Source: Planctomycetota bacterium (lineage in GTDB: Bacteria; Planctomycetota; B15-G4). From it: a stretch of DNA of 64,000 nucleotides. A model generated the notes under the pieces. The model had not been told where the DNA came from and did not search any database. It worked only from the letters and a program-made list of their open reading frames with translations. The translations under genes and the position numbers were made by a program. Below, in pieces: positions 9,903 to 19,900 of this stretch (position 1 is the first letter of the stretch; every line of letters starts with the position of its first letter). The stretch lies in assembly GCA_029259725.1 (NCBI GenBank), contig JAJDER010000070.1:1-64000 (forward strand). The letters run 5' to 3'.

Positions 9903-11471
9903 ATGGTCGCGACCCATCCCGAACTGGTCGTCCAGCGCCCGCACGAACGCAGCTTCGAGGACACGCTGCGCGAGCTGGTCCGCGACGCGCCGTACCTCTT
10001 CGTGGCGCTGGTGCTGCACGCCGTCGTGATCTTCGTGTTCGCGATGATCGAGACGCCGGCGATGGTCACCGACCCGATCCGCCAGATCACGATGACTCCC
10101 AAGCCCGAGGTCCCGCCGCTCCCGCCCGAGCCGATTCCGCCGGAGCCCGTGATCGAGCCTCCCACCGAGCCGATCATCGACCCCGTCATTGCCAAGGAGG
10201 ACGTGCCCGACGCCGAGCCGGACCTCCCGCTCGCGCCCGATACGGGCCCCGTCGACGACAACCCGCTCCCCATGATCCTCGGCCCGGGGCCGGGAGGCGG
10301 GAGCACGCACTATGGCGACCGCCCGGGGCCAGGCATAGGAGGCCCTCCCGGCGCCGGCGACGCGACCAACGAAGCGGTGAACCGAGGCCTGCGCTGGCTC
10401 GCGAAGCACCAGACTTCCGAAGGGCACTGGTCCACGGCCGCCTTCGACCTGGAGTGCGGCAAGCTGGGCGACGACACGATCTGCGACGGCGTGGGTAGCC
10501 CGCAATACGACGTCGGCGTCACCGGCCTCTCGCTGCTGGCCTTCCTGGGCGCCGGCCACACCGACAAGCGCGGTGACTTCCGCAAGACCGTCAAGGCCGG
10601 CCTGCGCTTCCTCGTGGACGTGCAGGACGGCGACGGCGTCTTCGCCGGCGGCACGGGCAGCCAGTACCCCTACGATCACGCCATCGCGACGCTGGCCCTG
10701 GTCGAGGCCACGGCGCTCAGCGGTTCGTATCCGATCAAGCAGGCCGCCAAGCGCGCGCTCGAGCACCTCTACCTGCTGCGCCAACCCGGCGCCGGCTGGC
10801 GCTACGCGGACTTCCATCCGGAGATGACCGACCCGCGGCACCGCAGCGACACCTCGGTCACCGGCTGGGCGATCCTCGCCATCACTTCGGCCAAGGAGAT
10901 CCCCGGGCTCCCGTACGACGCCGTGGCCCTCGACGACGCCATGCTCTTCCTCGAAGAGATGACCGACCGCGACACGGGGCGCACCGGCTACATCGAAGCG
11001 GGCAGCTACCCGGCGCGCGAGGCCGACCGCGCCGAGTTCTGGCCCGACCGCCAGAGCGAGTCGCTCACCGCGGTCGCCGTGTTGTGTCGCGTGTTCGCCG
11101 ACCCCGACCTGGAGATCGCCGGCAACCGCGACATGATCGAGAAGGGCGCCGCGCTGATCGGCGCCCTGCCCCCGCTCTGGAACGACGACGAGCCCGGCCG
11201 CCGCGACCTCTACTACTGGTACTACGGAGCCATGGCCCTCTACCAGGCGCAGGAACTGGACCAGAAGCCGTGGAAGCGCTGGGAGCAGGCGATCGTGTCC
11301 GAGATCGTCCCGCACCAGCACCTCCAGGGCGAGCGCACCGGCTCCTGGGACCCGCAGGTCGATCCGTGGGGTCACCTCGGCGGCCGCGTCTACAGCACGG
11401 CGATCATGACCCTGACGCTCGAGGCCTACTACCGCTACGGGCGGGTGCTCACGCCGGGGCGCGGCAGGTAG
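9903..11471 (+). CDS. Squalene-cyclase/prenyltransferase-repeat protein, copy 3, with N-terminal TM segment and proline-rich stalk
   Basis: 'RSFEDTLRELVRDAPYLFVALVLHAVVIFVFAM', stalk 'PKPEVPPLPPEPIPPEPVIEPPTEPIIDP', then the same repeat architecture 'RWLAKHQTSEGHWSTAAFDLECGKLGDDTICDG'. Confidence 0.8.
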   Translation: MVATHPELVVQRPHERSFEDTLRELVRDAPYLFVALVLHAVVIFVFAMIETPAMVTDPIRQITMTPKPEVPPLPPEPIPPEPVIEPPTEPIIDPVIAKEDVPDAEPDLPLAPDTGPVDDNPLPMILGPGPGGGSTHYGDRPGPGIGGPPGAGDATNEAVNRGLRWLAKHQTSEGHWSTAAFDLECGKLGDDTICDGVGSPQYDVGVTGLSLLAFLGAGHTDKRGDFRKTVKAGLRFLVDVQDGDGVFAGGTGSQYPYDHAIATLALVEATALSGSYPIKQAAKRALEHLYLLRQPGAGWRYADFHPEMTDPRHRSDTSVTGWAILAITSAKEIPGLPYDAVALDDAMLFLEEMTDRDTGRTGYIEAGSYPAREADRAEFWPDRQSESLTAVAVLCRVFADPDLEIAGNRDMIEKGAALIGALPPLWNDDEPGRRDLYYWYYGAMALYQAQELDQKPWKRWEQAIVSEIVPHQHLQGERTGSWDPQVDPWGHLGGRVYSTAIMTLTLEAYYRYGRVLTPGRGR

Positions 11472-11516
11472 GCCGTGTCCGGTACGACCGGCACCCCGTG
11501 CCGGCATCCCACCGCG

Positions 11517-11870
11517 ATGCCCATCAGCCTGAAGCGTGTCTACGAACCCGCCGCCCCCGAGGACGGCCTGCGCATCCTGGTCGAACGCCTCTGGCCGCGC
11601 GGCCTCAGCAAGGTCGACGCGAAGCTCGATCACTGGTCCCGCGACCTGGCCCCGTCCCCCGACCTGCGCAAGTGGTTCGACCACCGCGAGGACCGCTGGC
11701 TGCAGTTCCAGAAGCGCTACCACGCCGAACTGGATGCCCGCCCCGAGGCCGTGGAAGAACTGCTCGCAATCCTGCGAGGCGCGAAGCGCTCCACCTTCGT
11801 CTTAGCCTCCCGCGAAGAGCAGATGAACAACGCCGTCGCCCTCCGCGCCTACATCAGCAAGCGCCTCTAG
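11517..11870 (+). CDS. DUF488 family protein
   Basis: MPISLKRVYEPAAPEDGLRILVERLWPRGLSKVDAKLDHWSRDLAPSPDLRKWF is typical of DUF488. Confidence 0.9.
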   Translation: MPISLKRVYEPAAPEDGLRILVERLWPRGLSKVDAKLDHWSRDLAPSPDLRKWFDHREDRWLQFQKRYHAELDARPEAVEELLAILRGAKRSTFVLASREEQMNNAVALRAYISKRL

Positions 11871-11889
11871 CCAGCGGCCCCCCCGCCCG

Positions 11890-12035
11890 AGGCCTCGCAC
11901 CCGACGCACATCGCCCGACGCACATCGCCCGACGCACATCACCCGAGGCGCATCACCCGAGGCGTCGCGCCCGAGGGCCACCCGAGCCCCAGCCGAGGGC
12001 CGCCAGCGGGCCACCCGAACCCCAGCCGCGGCAGG
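11890..12035. repeat. Short direct repeats (14-bp CATCGCCCGACGCA-type units, then ~21-bp GGGCCACCCGAGCCCCAGCCG duplicated)
   Basis: Read directly in the intergenic region after the DUF488 gene. Confidence 0.7.
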
Positions 12036-12368
12036 TACTGAACAGCCTCCGCTCGCAGCGCCCGCGCCGGCACCACCAGCGCGCCCCCACCCCCAGGCTG
12101 GTCACCCGCGCCGTTCCTCGCCACCTGCGACCTGTCCGCATCCCCGCCCCATCCCCGCGCCCACCCGCACTCAGGTCCACGGCGTGTCAGGGAAAAGACA
12201 GTGATGCTGCCCGCGCAGTTAGCGCAGCGCGGTCCGAGCACGGGAGCCTCACGGTAGATTGCCGGGCGCCCCCGCCCCCACCTGCACCTGCGTGGACAGA
12301 CCCCGTCCGCCAGGATTCCCGAGCCGACGTTCTCGCGCGCGAGCTCCACGCCCGCACAGCGGAACCGT

Positions 12369-12629
12369 CTACTTGAGCGCCGCCGTCCGCGCCACGAGCG
12401 CCTTGCGACGCGCGGCGGTGTTGGCGTGGATGCTGTGCGCCTTGGCGGCCTTGTCGATGGCCTTGAACGCCGCGCTGACGGCGGTCTTCACGGCCTCGGC
12501 GTCACCCGCCTCGACGGCCGTGCCGACGTGCCGCATGGCCGTCTTCATGTTGGACTTGCGGGCACGGTTCGCCATCCGACGGTTCGCGGCCTGGCGCACG
12601 CGCTTGGCGGCCTGCTTGTTGTTCGGCAT
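12369..12629 (-). CDS. rpsT: 30S ribosomal protein S20 (bS20)
   Basis: MPNNKQAAKRVRQAANRRMANRARKSNMKTAMRHV..., 86 aa, basic, typical S20. Confidence 0.95.
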   Translation of the reverse strand: MPNNKQAAKRVRQAANRRMANRARKSNMKTAMRHVGTAVEAGDAEAVKTAVSAAFKAIDKAAKAHSIHANTAARRKALVARTAALK

Positions 12630-12672
12630 CGTTCCTGGTGATTCCTGGGGGGGTCGGCGATCCGGCCCCCGG

Positions 12673-14001
12673 CTAGCGGTTCAGGGCCTCGATCTTGGAG
12701 GCGACGTCCTTGAAGTTGATGTCGACCTCGTAGATCTGGAGGTATCGCTCGAGGGCCCCGGAGGCATCTCCCTGGCGCTCGGCGACGAGCCCCAGATGGT
12801 AGCAGATCTCCTTTCCGCGGTCCCCGGCCACACCCCCGGAGGCTTCCAGCGCCCCCTCGAACTGCCGGGCCGCCAGCGGGAGCAGGCCCTTCTTGAAGAA
12901 GCAGGCCCCGAGGCCCTCCTGGCTCTCGATCTGGGTGCGCGGGTCCTTGACCGACAGCTGGAAGCTCTCGATGGCACCGTCCACGTCTCCGGCGCGATAC
13001 AGGGCCCGGGCCAGCTTCAGGCGCAACTCGGCGTCCCCGGGCGCCCGGCGGGCTCGGCGCCCGAACTCCTCCGCCTCCAGCACCGCCCGCTCGTCCTTCA
13101 GCCGGCGCGCCGCCTCGGCGTCCCCGGCGGCGGACTCGATCGCGGCCCGGTTGACGGCCAGCGCGAGGTCCCCGCGGGCATCGAGCAGCTCGTCGTCCTC
13201 GGGCGAGGCGGTCAGGGCCTCGTCGACCACGCCGCGAGCCCGATCCAGCTGCCCCGACGAGCGCAGCGCCGCCACGAGCTGCCGACGGAGCGCCGCCGTG
13301 GGGGCCTCCGCGTAGGCCGCGGTCAGGGACTCCACGTCCGCGGCCAGCTCACCCCCGGTCCGGTGCAGGCGCTGCTGCCGCTCGGCCTTCTGCATCGCGT
13401 CCTTGTCGCGCACCAGTTCCTGGGACGACGTCGCCGAGGCGTAGCGGGTCGACTTGAGCGTCCCCTCGGCCGCCAGGTTCTTGCGGAGCTTGCCGATCTC
13501 CGGGTCCCGCGGGTCGAGCCGGTGTGCGCGCTCCAGGCAGTCGATGGCCTGGTCGATCTCGCGCAGGGCCCAGTGCAGCTTCCCGGCTGACTTGAGCGCC
13601 TCGACATCACCGTCGTCGAGTTCGAGCCGGTAGCGCCAGGCCGCCAGCGACGAGCCCTGGTAGCCCAGCTCGTCGAGAGCCCCGGCCAGCACGGCCACCA
13701 GCGCCAGATCCGTGGGGTCGCGCTCCAGCCCGGCGTCGCAGGTCTTGACCACCGCCTCGAGCTTGCGGCTGCCGCGCAGGGCCAGGGCCGTGGCGCGCAG
13801 ACCCTTGGCCGCCAGGCGATCGGGGAGCTTCGGCCCACCCCGCAGCTCGGCCTTGCGACGGTAGGCCGACAGCAGTCCGCCGCGGGCCTCGGGGTGTCCC
13901 GGCTTGGCCAGCAGCACCTGCTTGTAGAGGGCGATGGCCTGGGCCGGATTGCGCTTTCTCAGCGCCTGGGTGGCACGCGAGATGAACTTGTCCACGTCCA
14001 T
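12673..14001 (-). CDS. Tetratricopeptide repeat protein
   Basis: ATG at 14001 (MDVDKFISRATQALRKRNPAQAIALYKQVLLAKPGHPEARGGLL); repeated TPR helices through the C-terminus. Confidence 0.85.
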   Translation of the reverse strand: MDVDKFISRATQALRKRNPAQAIALYKQVLLAKPGHPEARGGLLSAYRRKAELRGGPKLPDRLAAKGLRATALALRGSRKLEAVVKTCDAGLERDPTDLALVAVLAGALDELGYQGSSLAAWRYRLELDDGDVEALKSAGKLHWALREIDQAIDCLERAHRLDPRDPEIGKLRKNLAAEGTLKSTRYASATSSQELVRDKDAMQKAERQQRLHRTGGELAADVESLTAAYAEAPTAALRRQLVAALRSSGQLDRARGVVDEALTASPEDDELLDARGDLALAVNRAAIESAAGDAEAARRLKDERAVLEAEEFGRRARRAPGDAELRLKLARALYRAGDVDGAIESFQLSVKDPRTQIESQEGLGACFFKKGLLPLAARQFEGALEASGGVAGDRGKEICYHLGLVAERQGDASGALERYLQIYEVDINFKDVASKIEALNR

Positions 14002-14214
14002 GGCCGAGACCTTATCACGGGGGGCGGGCCACCCGCCTCGAAGCGAGACGCGCCCGACGCGCCCAAGGGCGCACCTGGCACGAGGTCCGGGAGCACCCGC
14101 CCCCCACTGCGTCACCGAGCCCCGCGGCGTCCTCCCGCCGCGTCCTCCCGGCTCGTCCCGGCGGCTCGTTGCGGCGGCTCGTGCCGGCCACGGAGGCTGT
14201 GCCATAATCGGCGC

Positions 14215-14751
14215 ATGCAGATGGAGCTCCGCCTCTACCCCGATCCGGTCCTGCAGAGACCCGCGGACCCGATCACCGACTTCGACGACGCCCTCCGCGA
14301 GCGCGTCGCCGAGATGTACCGGATCATGTACGAGGAGGGCGGAGTCGGCCTCGCCGCTCCCCAGGTGGGCTGGTCGGCGCAGGTGCTCGTGATCAACCCG
14401 GCAGCCGACAAGGACGACAGCAGCCGCGCGCTGACCGTGATCAACCCGCGCCTGCTGAAGAAGTGGGGCAAGACCACCGATCAGGAGGGCTGCCTCTCGT
14501 TCCCCGAGATCTTCGTCGAGGTGGAGCGCCCCGTGGGCGTGCGCCTCGCGTGGCAGGACGAGCACGGCGAGTCCCACGAGGACGACCTCACCGACTTCGC
14601 GGCGCGCATCGTGCTGCACGAGAAGGACCACCTCGACGGCGTGTTGCTCGTGCACCGCATGAGCCCGGTGGACCGGATCCAGCACCGCGACGCCCTGGAC
14701 GAGCTGATCGACCTCTTCGCGCGCAAGCAGGCCCGGGCGAACGCGGGCTGA
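14215..14751 (+). CDS. def: Peptide deformylase
   Basis: Motifs GVGLAAPQ, EGCLS, HEKDHLDG all present in order. Confidence 0.96.
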   Translation: MQMELRLYPDPVLQRPADPITDFDDALRERVAEMYRIMYEEGGVGLAAPQVGWSAQVLVINPAADKDDSSRALTVINPRLLKKWGKTTDQEGCLSFPEIFVEVERPVGVRLAWQDEHGESHEDDLTDFAARIVLHEKDHLDGVLLVHRMSPVDRIQHRDALDELIDLFARKQARANAG

Positions 14752-14773
14752 GCCCGCCACGCGCGGCGCGACC

Positions 14774-15745
14774 ATGGAGCGCCATCACCTCACGAGCCTG
14801 GATGACGCTCCGGCCGTGCTGCCGGCCGCCGTGGTCACCATCGGCGTCTTCGACGGAGTGCACCTCGGACACCAGACGATCCTCGACCGGCTCGTGGACA
14901 TCGCGCGCGAGCGTGGGCTGCCGTCGGTCTGCGTGACCTTCTCGGTGCACCCGCGCGAGGTCCTCGCGGGCGAGGCGCCCCACTCGATCCTGTCGCTCGA
15001 GCACCGGCTCGAACTGCTCGAACGCCGCGGGGTGGATCACGCCGTGATCGTGGAGTTCTCGCGAGCCTTCGCCGAGGTCGACGCCGAGACCTTCGTCGAC
15101 CGGCTGCTCGTGCGGGCCCTGGGCGTGCGCGAACTCGTCCTCGGCCACGACACCGCCGTGGGCAAGAACCGCCGGGGCGACGCCGCCTTCCTGGCCGACG
15201 CGGGACGTCGCCACGGGTTCGGCGTGGTCACCGTCGGCGGCGTGACCGTCGACGGGGCCGTGGTCTCGTCGAGCCGCGTCCGCGCGGCCATCTCCCGCGG
15301 CGACGTCGAGACCGCTCGGCGCCTGCTCGGCCGCCCGCCCAGCCTGCTCGGCACGGTCGTCCATGGCGACGGCCGCGGCACGACGATCGGCTTCCCGACC
15401 GCCAACCTCGAAGTGCTCAGCGAGGCGTTCCCGCCCTACGGCGTCTACGCCGTCACGGCGCGCTGCATCCCATCCGGCGGCGGCGCGGCGCCGGTCGACC
15501 TGCCGGCCGTCATGAACTACGGCACGCGCCCGACCTTCCATCAGGACGACACCCACGCCGTCTTCGAGATCCACGTCCTCGATCGCGACGACCTGCAGCT
15601 CTACGGCCTGCGCATGGAGGTGTTCCTGCACGCCTTCCTGCGGCGCGAGCGGCGCTTCGAAGGGGCCGACGATCTCGTGGATCAGATCGCACGGGACTGT
15701 GCGGCCGCGCGGCTCGTCGAGCGTTCGCTACCCGACGCCTCCTGA
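14774..15745 (+). CDS. ribF: Bifunctional riboflavin kinase / FAD synthetase RibF
   Basis: 'AVVTIGVFDGVHLGHQTIL', 'SSSRVRAAISRGDVETARRLLGRP', 'GTTIGFPTANLEV', 'GVYAVTARC'. Confidence 0.95.
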   Translation: MERHHLTSLDDAPAVLPAAVVTIGVFDGVHLGHQTILDRLVDIARERGLPSVCVTFSVHPREVLAGEAPHSILSLEHRLELLERRGVDHAVIVEFSRAFAEVDAETFVDRLLVRALGVRELVLGHDTAVGKNRRGDAAFLADAGRRHGFGVVTVGGVTVDGAVVSSSRVRAAISRGDVETARRLLGRPPSLLGTVVHGDGRGTTIGFPTANLEVLSEAFPPYGVYAVTARCIPSGGGAAPVDLPAVMNYGTRPTFHQDDTHAVFEIHVLDRDDLQLYGLRMEVFLHAFLRRERRFEGADDLVDQIARDCAAARLVERSLPDAS

Positions 15746-15764
15746 GCCACGGTCCGCTCCCGGC

Positions 15765-15828
15765 GGGTTCAGGGCGCGGCGGGTTCAGGGCGCGACGGGT
15801 TCAGGGCGCGGCGGGTTCAGGGCGCGAC
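15765..15828. repeat. Four tandem 16-bp units GGGTTCAGGGCGCG[GA]C
   Basis: 15765-15780, 15781-15796, 15797-15812 and 15813-15828; units alternate GGC/GAC at the 3' end. Confidence 0.95.
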
Positions 15829-16392
15829 GGCCCAGCCGCCCTCGGCCCGCTCCAGCCAGAACCACTCGCGCACCGCCGGGATCGCCTTCAGGTCCACCAG
15901 CGAGACCACGGCCACCGTGCGCTGGGCGTCGAAACCCGGCCGGGACAGGTACACCATGGGGCCGATCTCGGTGAGCACGCCGACCTCGGCCTGGGCCACG
16001 GCCCGCGCGCCGCCGGGCGCGAGCAACGGTCCGTACTCCCCTTCCCCGAGGATGCGCAGCGGAGCCTGGGCCGCGAAGTCGGCGGGCAGCCAGGCGAGCG
16101 TCTCGTTGCGCTCCCGATAGGACTGTGCAGCCTGGGCGACGGCATCGGTGTCGAGCGTCGCGGCACCGCCGCGGCCGACCTCGTCGACACCGACCACGAG
16201 GCCTCGCACGACCTCGGCGATGCCGAGCTCCCGCTCCGTCACGTCGAAGCGGTAGTCGAGCACGGTCGAGAGCACCCGCGTCTCCTCGTCCGCGAGCAAC
16301 GGTCGATCGACGAGCAGGCTCGAGACGGTGTCCAGATTGAGCACCGCGTAGGCCACCGCCGCAAGGATCACCACCACCAGGATGCGTCGCAC
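15817..16392 (-). CDS. Hypothetical membrane-anchored/exported protein
   Basis: GTG start at 16392 gives VRRILVVVILAAVAYAVLNLDTVSSLLVD (N-terminal hydrophobic anchor); no family recognised. Confidence 0.6.
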   Translation of the reverse strand: MRRILVVVILAAVAYAVLNLDTVSSLLVDRPLLADEETRVLSTVLDYRFDVTERELGIAEVVRGLVVGVDEVGRGGAATLDTDAVAQAAQSYRERNETLAWLPADFAAQAPLRILGEGEYGPLLAPGGARAVAQAEVGVLTEIGPMVYLSRPGFDAQRTVAVVSLVDLKAIPAVREWFWLERAEGGWAVAP

Positions 16393-16408
16393 CAGTCCGT
16401 CCCTTTCC

Positions 16409-16699
16409 TCACTCGCGTCCCGCGGCCACAGCGTCGCGATCCAAGCCGAAATAGTCCAGCAGGGAGCGCCGCAGGTCCTCGGCATGCGCGAGCTCGACCA
16501 CGTCGAGCAGGCGCTCGAGGTCCCGGTTGCGCTTGTCCGCGAGCGCCTCGACGTCCAGCTCGGCCGGCCCCAGCGGACGGACGAAGCGCCGGTGTTCCAG
16601 AACGGGCCCGGGCTCGATCACACCGAGCTTGTCCAGGGTGATCAGGCAGGCCTCGGCGCGCCGATCGTTCGCAGGATCGTGTCGAGAGTCATGCCGCAC
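16409..16699 (-). CDS. Small hypothetical protein, C-terminal half weakly resembling the RecQ zinc-binding region
   Basis: Ends '...ADKRNRDLERLLDVVELAHAEDLRRSLLDYFGLD'; start codon uncertain (GTG 16699 proposed). Confidence 0.4.
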   Translation of the reverse strand: MRHDSRHDPANDRRAEACLITLDKLGVIEPGPVLEHRRFVRPLGPAELDVEALADKRNRDLERLLDVVELAHAEDLRRSLLDYFGLDRDAVAAGRE

Positions 16700-16759
16700 C
16701 CCGGAACAAGGCGAGCCACGAGGCGCCGACGCGCGCCTCGTGGCTCGGATCAAGTGCGG

Positions 16760-16835
16760 TGGTGGGCAGACCCGGACTCGAACCGGGGACACCTGCATTT
16801 TCAGTGCAGTGCTCTACCACCTGAGCTATCCGCCC
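16760..16835 (-). tRNA. tRNA-Phe (anticodon GAA), CCA encoded
   Basis: Reverse complement GGGCGGATAGCTCAGGTGGTAGAGCACTGCACTGAAAATGCAGGTGTCCCCGGTTCGAGTCCGGGTCTGCCCACCA: acceptor GGGCGGA/TCTGCCC, anticodon loop CTGAAAA, GGTTCGAGTCC T-arm. Confidence 0.95.
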
Positions 16836-16917
16836 GCGCGCCTCGGGAATGGAACCCGGTCGCTTGGGGGGCAGTCTCCAATTCCCCGTGCAGGTCGTCA
16901 AGCAAGGCCCATCGGGC

Positions 16918-19900
16918 TCACATCGAGTCGGGGATCTCGACTCCGTCCTCGGACTCGGCCCCGGTGACATCGGCTCCTTCGGCGCGACGGATCTCCTCGA
17001 ACGTCTGGCGCGCCTGCTGTTCGATCTCCTCGAAGTGCCGCTGGGACTCCTCCAGCTCGCGCTGCACGGCCTTGCGCTGCTCGATGGCCTCGTCACTCGC
17101 CTGGCGCTGACTGGCCAGGGCCCGGGCCATCATGTCTCCGGCCTCCTTGACGGCCGACTGGGCGTCCTCGCGCTGCCGGTTGATCTGGTCGAGGATCCCG
17201 TGCTGCGCCTGCTCGGCGAGGTGCAGACGTTCCTTGGCGAGCCGCAGCTGATCCTCGGCGGCGATGCGCTTCTCGCGAGTCCGCGCCTCGAAGCGCAGGC
17301 GCTCCTCGATCAGCTCGCGCCGCCGCGTCTCGGCCGCGGCGAGACGCCGCATCGTCTCGCGCGCCAGGAGCTCGTGGTCCGACAGCTCCTGGCGTGCCTC
17401 GACCAACGCCTCTCGCGCCTTGCGAGCGTGGGCCACGGACTGCTCGGCGGTCTCCCGCGCCTCGGCGATCTGCCCGTCGAGATCCGCCAGCTCGCGCCGC
17501 GCCTCGCCGCCGGTCTCGATCAACGAATCCGCCTCGGCGCGCAACTCGACCACACGCGTCTCGAGCGCCGTCTGCTGCTCGGCCAGCCGCTTGATCCGGC
17601 CCGAGGTCTCCTTGGCGGTCTCGTCCGCCTGCTCCCGCAGGGCCTCGACCTCGCGCTCCAGCGCCTCCTTCTCGATGCGCAGCGTCTCGACCCGTTCCTC
17701 ACCGCGCGAGACGAGCTCGTCGTGCGTGCGCCGTGCCGCTTCGAGCCGCTCCGCGCTGGCGGTCTCGGCGGCCTCGGTCTCGGCCAGCTGACTCGTGGCC
17801 ACGCGCAGGTGATCCTGGGTGGTGTCGACGTCGCGCCGCAGCGTCTCCAGCGCCGCGTGCTGCTCGGCGGTCTGCTCGCGCATCTCGCCCTGACGCGTCT
17901 CCAGCACCGCGACATCCTCGGCCACGCGCGCCTGGCGCGCCCCCGTGATCGCCAGCTCCTCCTCGATCTCGGCCCGCTCGGTGACCAGCTCGGCCAGATG
18001 CTCCTCGAGCGCCTTGCGATCCGCCTCGAGGCGTTCCACCTGGCTGCGCGAACGCTCCACCAGTTCGGACTGCTCGGCACGCACCGTCGCCAGGGCGGAG
18101 GTCGCGTCCTCGTGCTGGAGATCGACGCTCGCCAACGCCTCGCGGGTCTGCCCAAGCAGGGCATCCGTCGTGGCCAGCTCCTCCTGCAGCGAGGCCAACT
18201 CGGTCTCGGACTCACCGACCCGACCACGCAGTGACGCCAACACCGCTTCCAGCTCGGTCTCGGCCGCAAACGCCCGGGCCTCGCTCTCAGCCCGCTCGAC
18301 CGTCGCCGCCTCGCGCTCGTCGGCGAGCTGTCGCTCGAGCTGCGCGCGCGCTTCGGCCGCCTCGCGAGCCCGCGTCTCGGCGGTGGCGAGATCCGCCGAG
18401 ACCTGCTCGAACCGCACCAACGCGCTGTCGTGTTCCTGGTGCAGACCGACCAGCTCTTCCTGCAACTGGTTCCGCGCCGACTCGCTGGCCGCGCGCTCCT
18501 GGCCCAGGACCGCGAGTTCACCGTTGAACGCGTCGATCCCGTCGCGCAGCTCGCTCTGCTCGGCCTTGATCCGGTCGGCCTCGGTGCGCAACTCCTGGTT
18601 CCCGACCTCGAGCGACTCGCGCTGCGCCTTGAGCTCGGCCAACTCGGCCTTGCGCCGCTCGATCGTCGCGCGCGCCTCCTCGACCTTGGTGGTGATGCGC
18701 TCCTCGACGTCCCGGTGCCGCGTCTCGGTCGCCGCCAGCTTCTCCTCCAGGGCCGCCAGGGCCTCGGTCCGCTCGCGGGTGCGCTGGCCCAGGTCATCGG
18801 CCGCCGCGGCCAGCGTGTCGCGCCGATCACCCAGCTCCAGGACGACCACCTCGAGCCGACCCGATTCCTCGCGGGCAACGCGAGCGCGTTCCTCGAGTTC
18901 GAGCGCCTCGCCTTCGGCAGCCCCGGCCCGCGCGCGCGCGTCATCGACCCGCTTCTGGGTGTCCTCGGCCTCGCTGGTGAGCGCAGAAAGGCGAGCGCCC
19001 TCCGCGTCGAGCAGCCGCTGCGTCTCGTTCAGGTTGACCGTCAGCGTCTTGAACGCCGTCTCGGTCGCGCGGGTGCGGTCCTCCTTCTCGCGCAGCGCCT
19101 CGTCGGTGGCGACGAGATGCCTGTCCAGCTCGGTGACCTTGCCCTGCAACTCCTGCAGGGTGGCCTCGAGTTCGGCCCGCTGCGTGCGCGCGCCCTCCAC
19201 CTCGAGGGCCAGCTCCTCGGCCGTCTCGCGCGCCTTGCGACCGCGTGCCTCGGCGTCGCGGACGTCGGCCTCGGCCTCGGCGAGCTGCCCGCGCGCGCCA
19301 TCGACGCGCTCCTCCAGCGTGCGCACCTCGGTCGACAGCCGCTCGGCGCGCAGGGTCGCGCGGCGCTCGGCCTCGTCCCGCACCGCCGCCGCGGTCTCGG
19401 CGTCGGCGCGCTGGGTCTCCTCCTCGCGGCGCGTCTCGGCCAGGCGCTCGGTGGCGCTCTCGACCTGCTCCTTGACGTCCTTGAGCTGGCTCCGCCACGC
19501 GGCGGCATCCCGCTCGGCCGCGCTGGCCCGCGACTGGGCGTTGGCGATGGCGTGCTCGATCTCGTTGAGCTTCTCCGCCGCACCTGCGGCGTCCGTCTCG
19601 GCCGCCTGCTGGCGGCCCACGGCGGCGGCCAGGGATTCCTCGACCCGGCGCAGCTCGGCCAGCCGGACGCGCTCGTCGTCCCCCGTCGAGCGCACCCGCT
19701 CGCTCACCCGGGCCAGCTCGGACTCGGCTTCCACCAACGCCGCGTCCAGCCGCTGGCGACGCGTCTCCATGCTCGCGCAGGCGGTGACGGATTCCTCGCG
19801 TTCATCGCGAGCCGCCGTGATCTCATCCTCGATGCCGGCCAGTTCCTCGCGCGCCCTGACGATGCGCGACTCCTGCGCCTCGGCCCGACCCGCGGCCTCG

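Noticed and set aside
11890-12035. Short direct repeats considered as a CRISPR array
   Set aside because: Units are contiguous (no unique spacers of constant length) and no cas genes are nearby.
16760-16835. tRNA-Phe as an integration site for a mobile element
   Set aside because: No integrase, direct-repeat att copy or foreign-looking block seen next to it.
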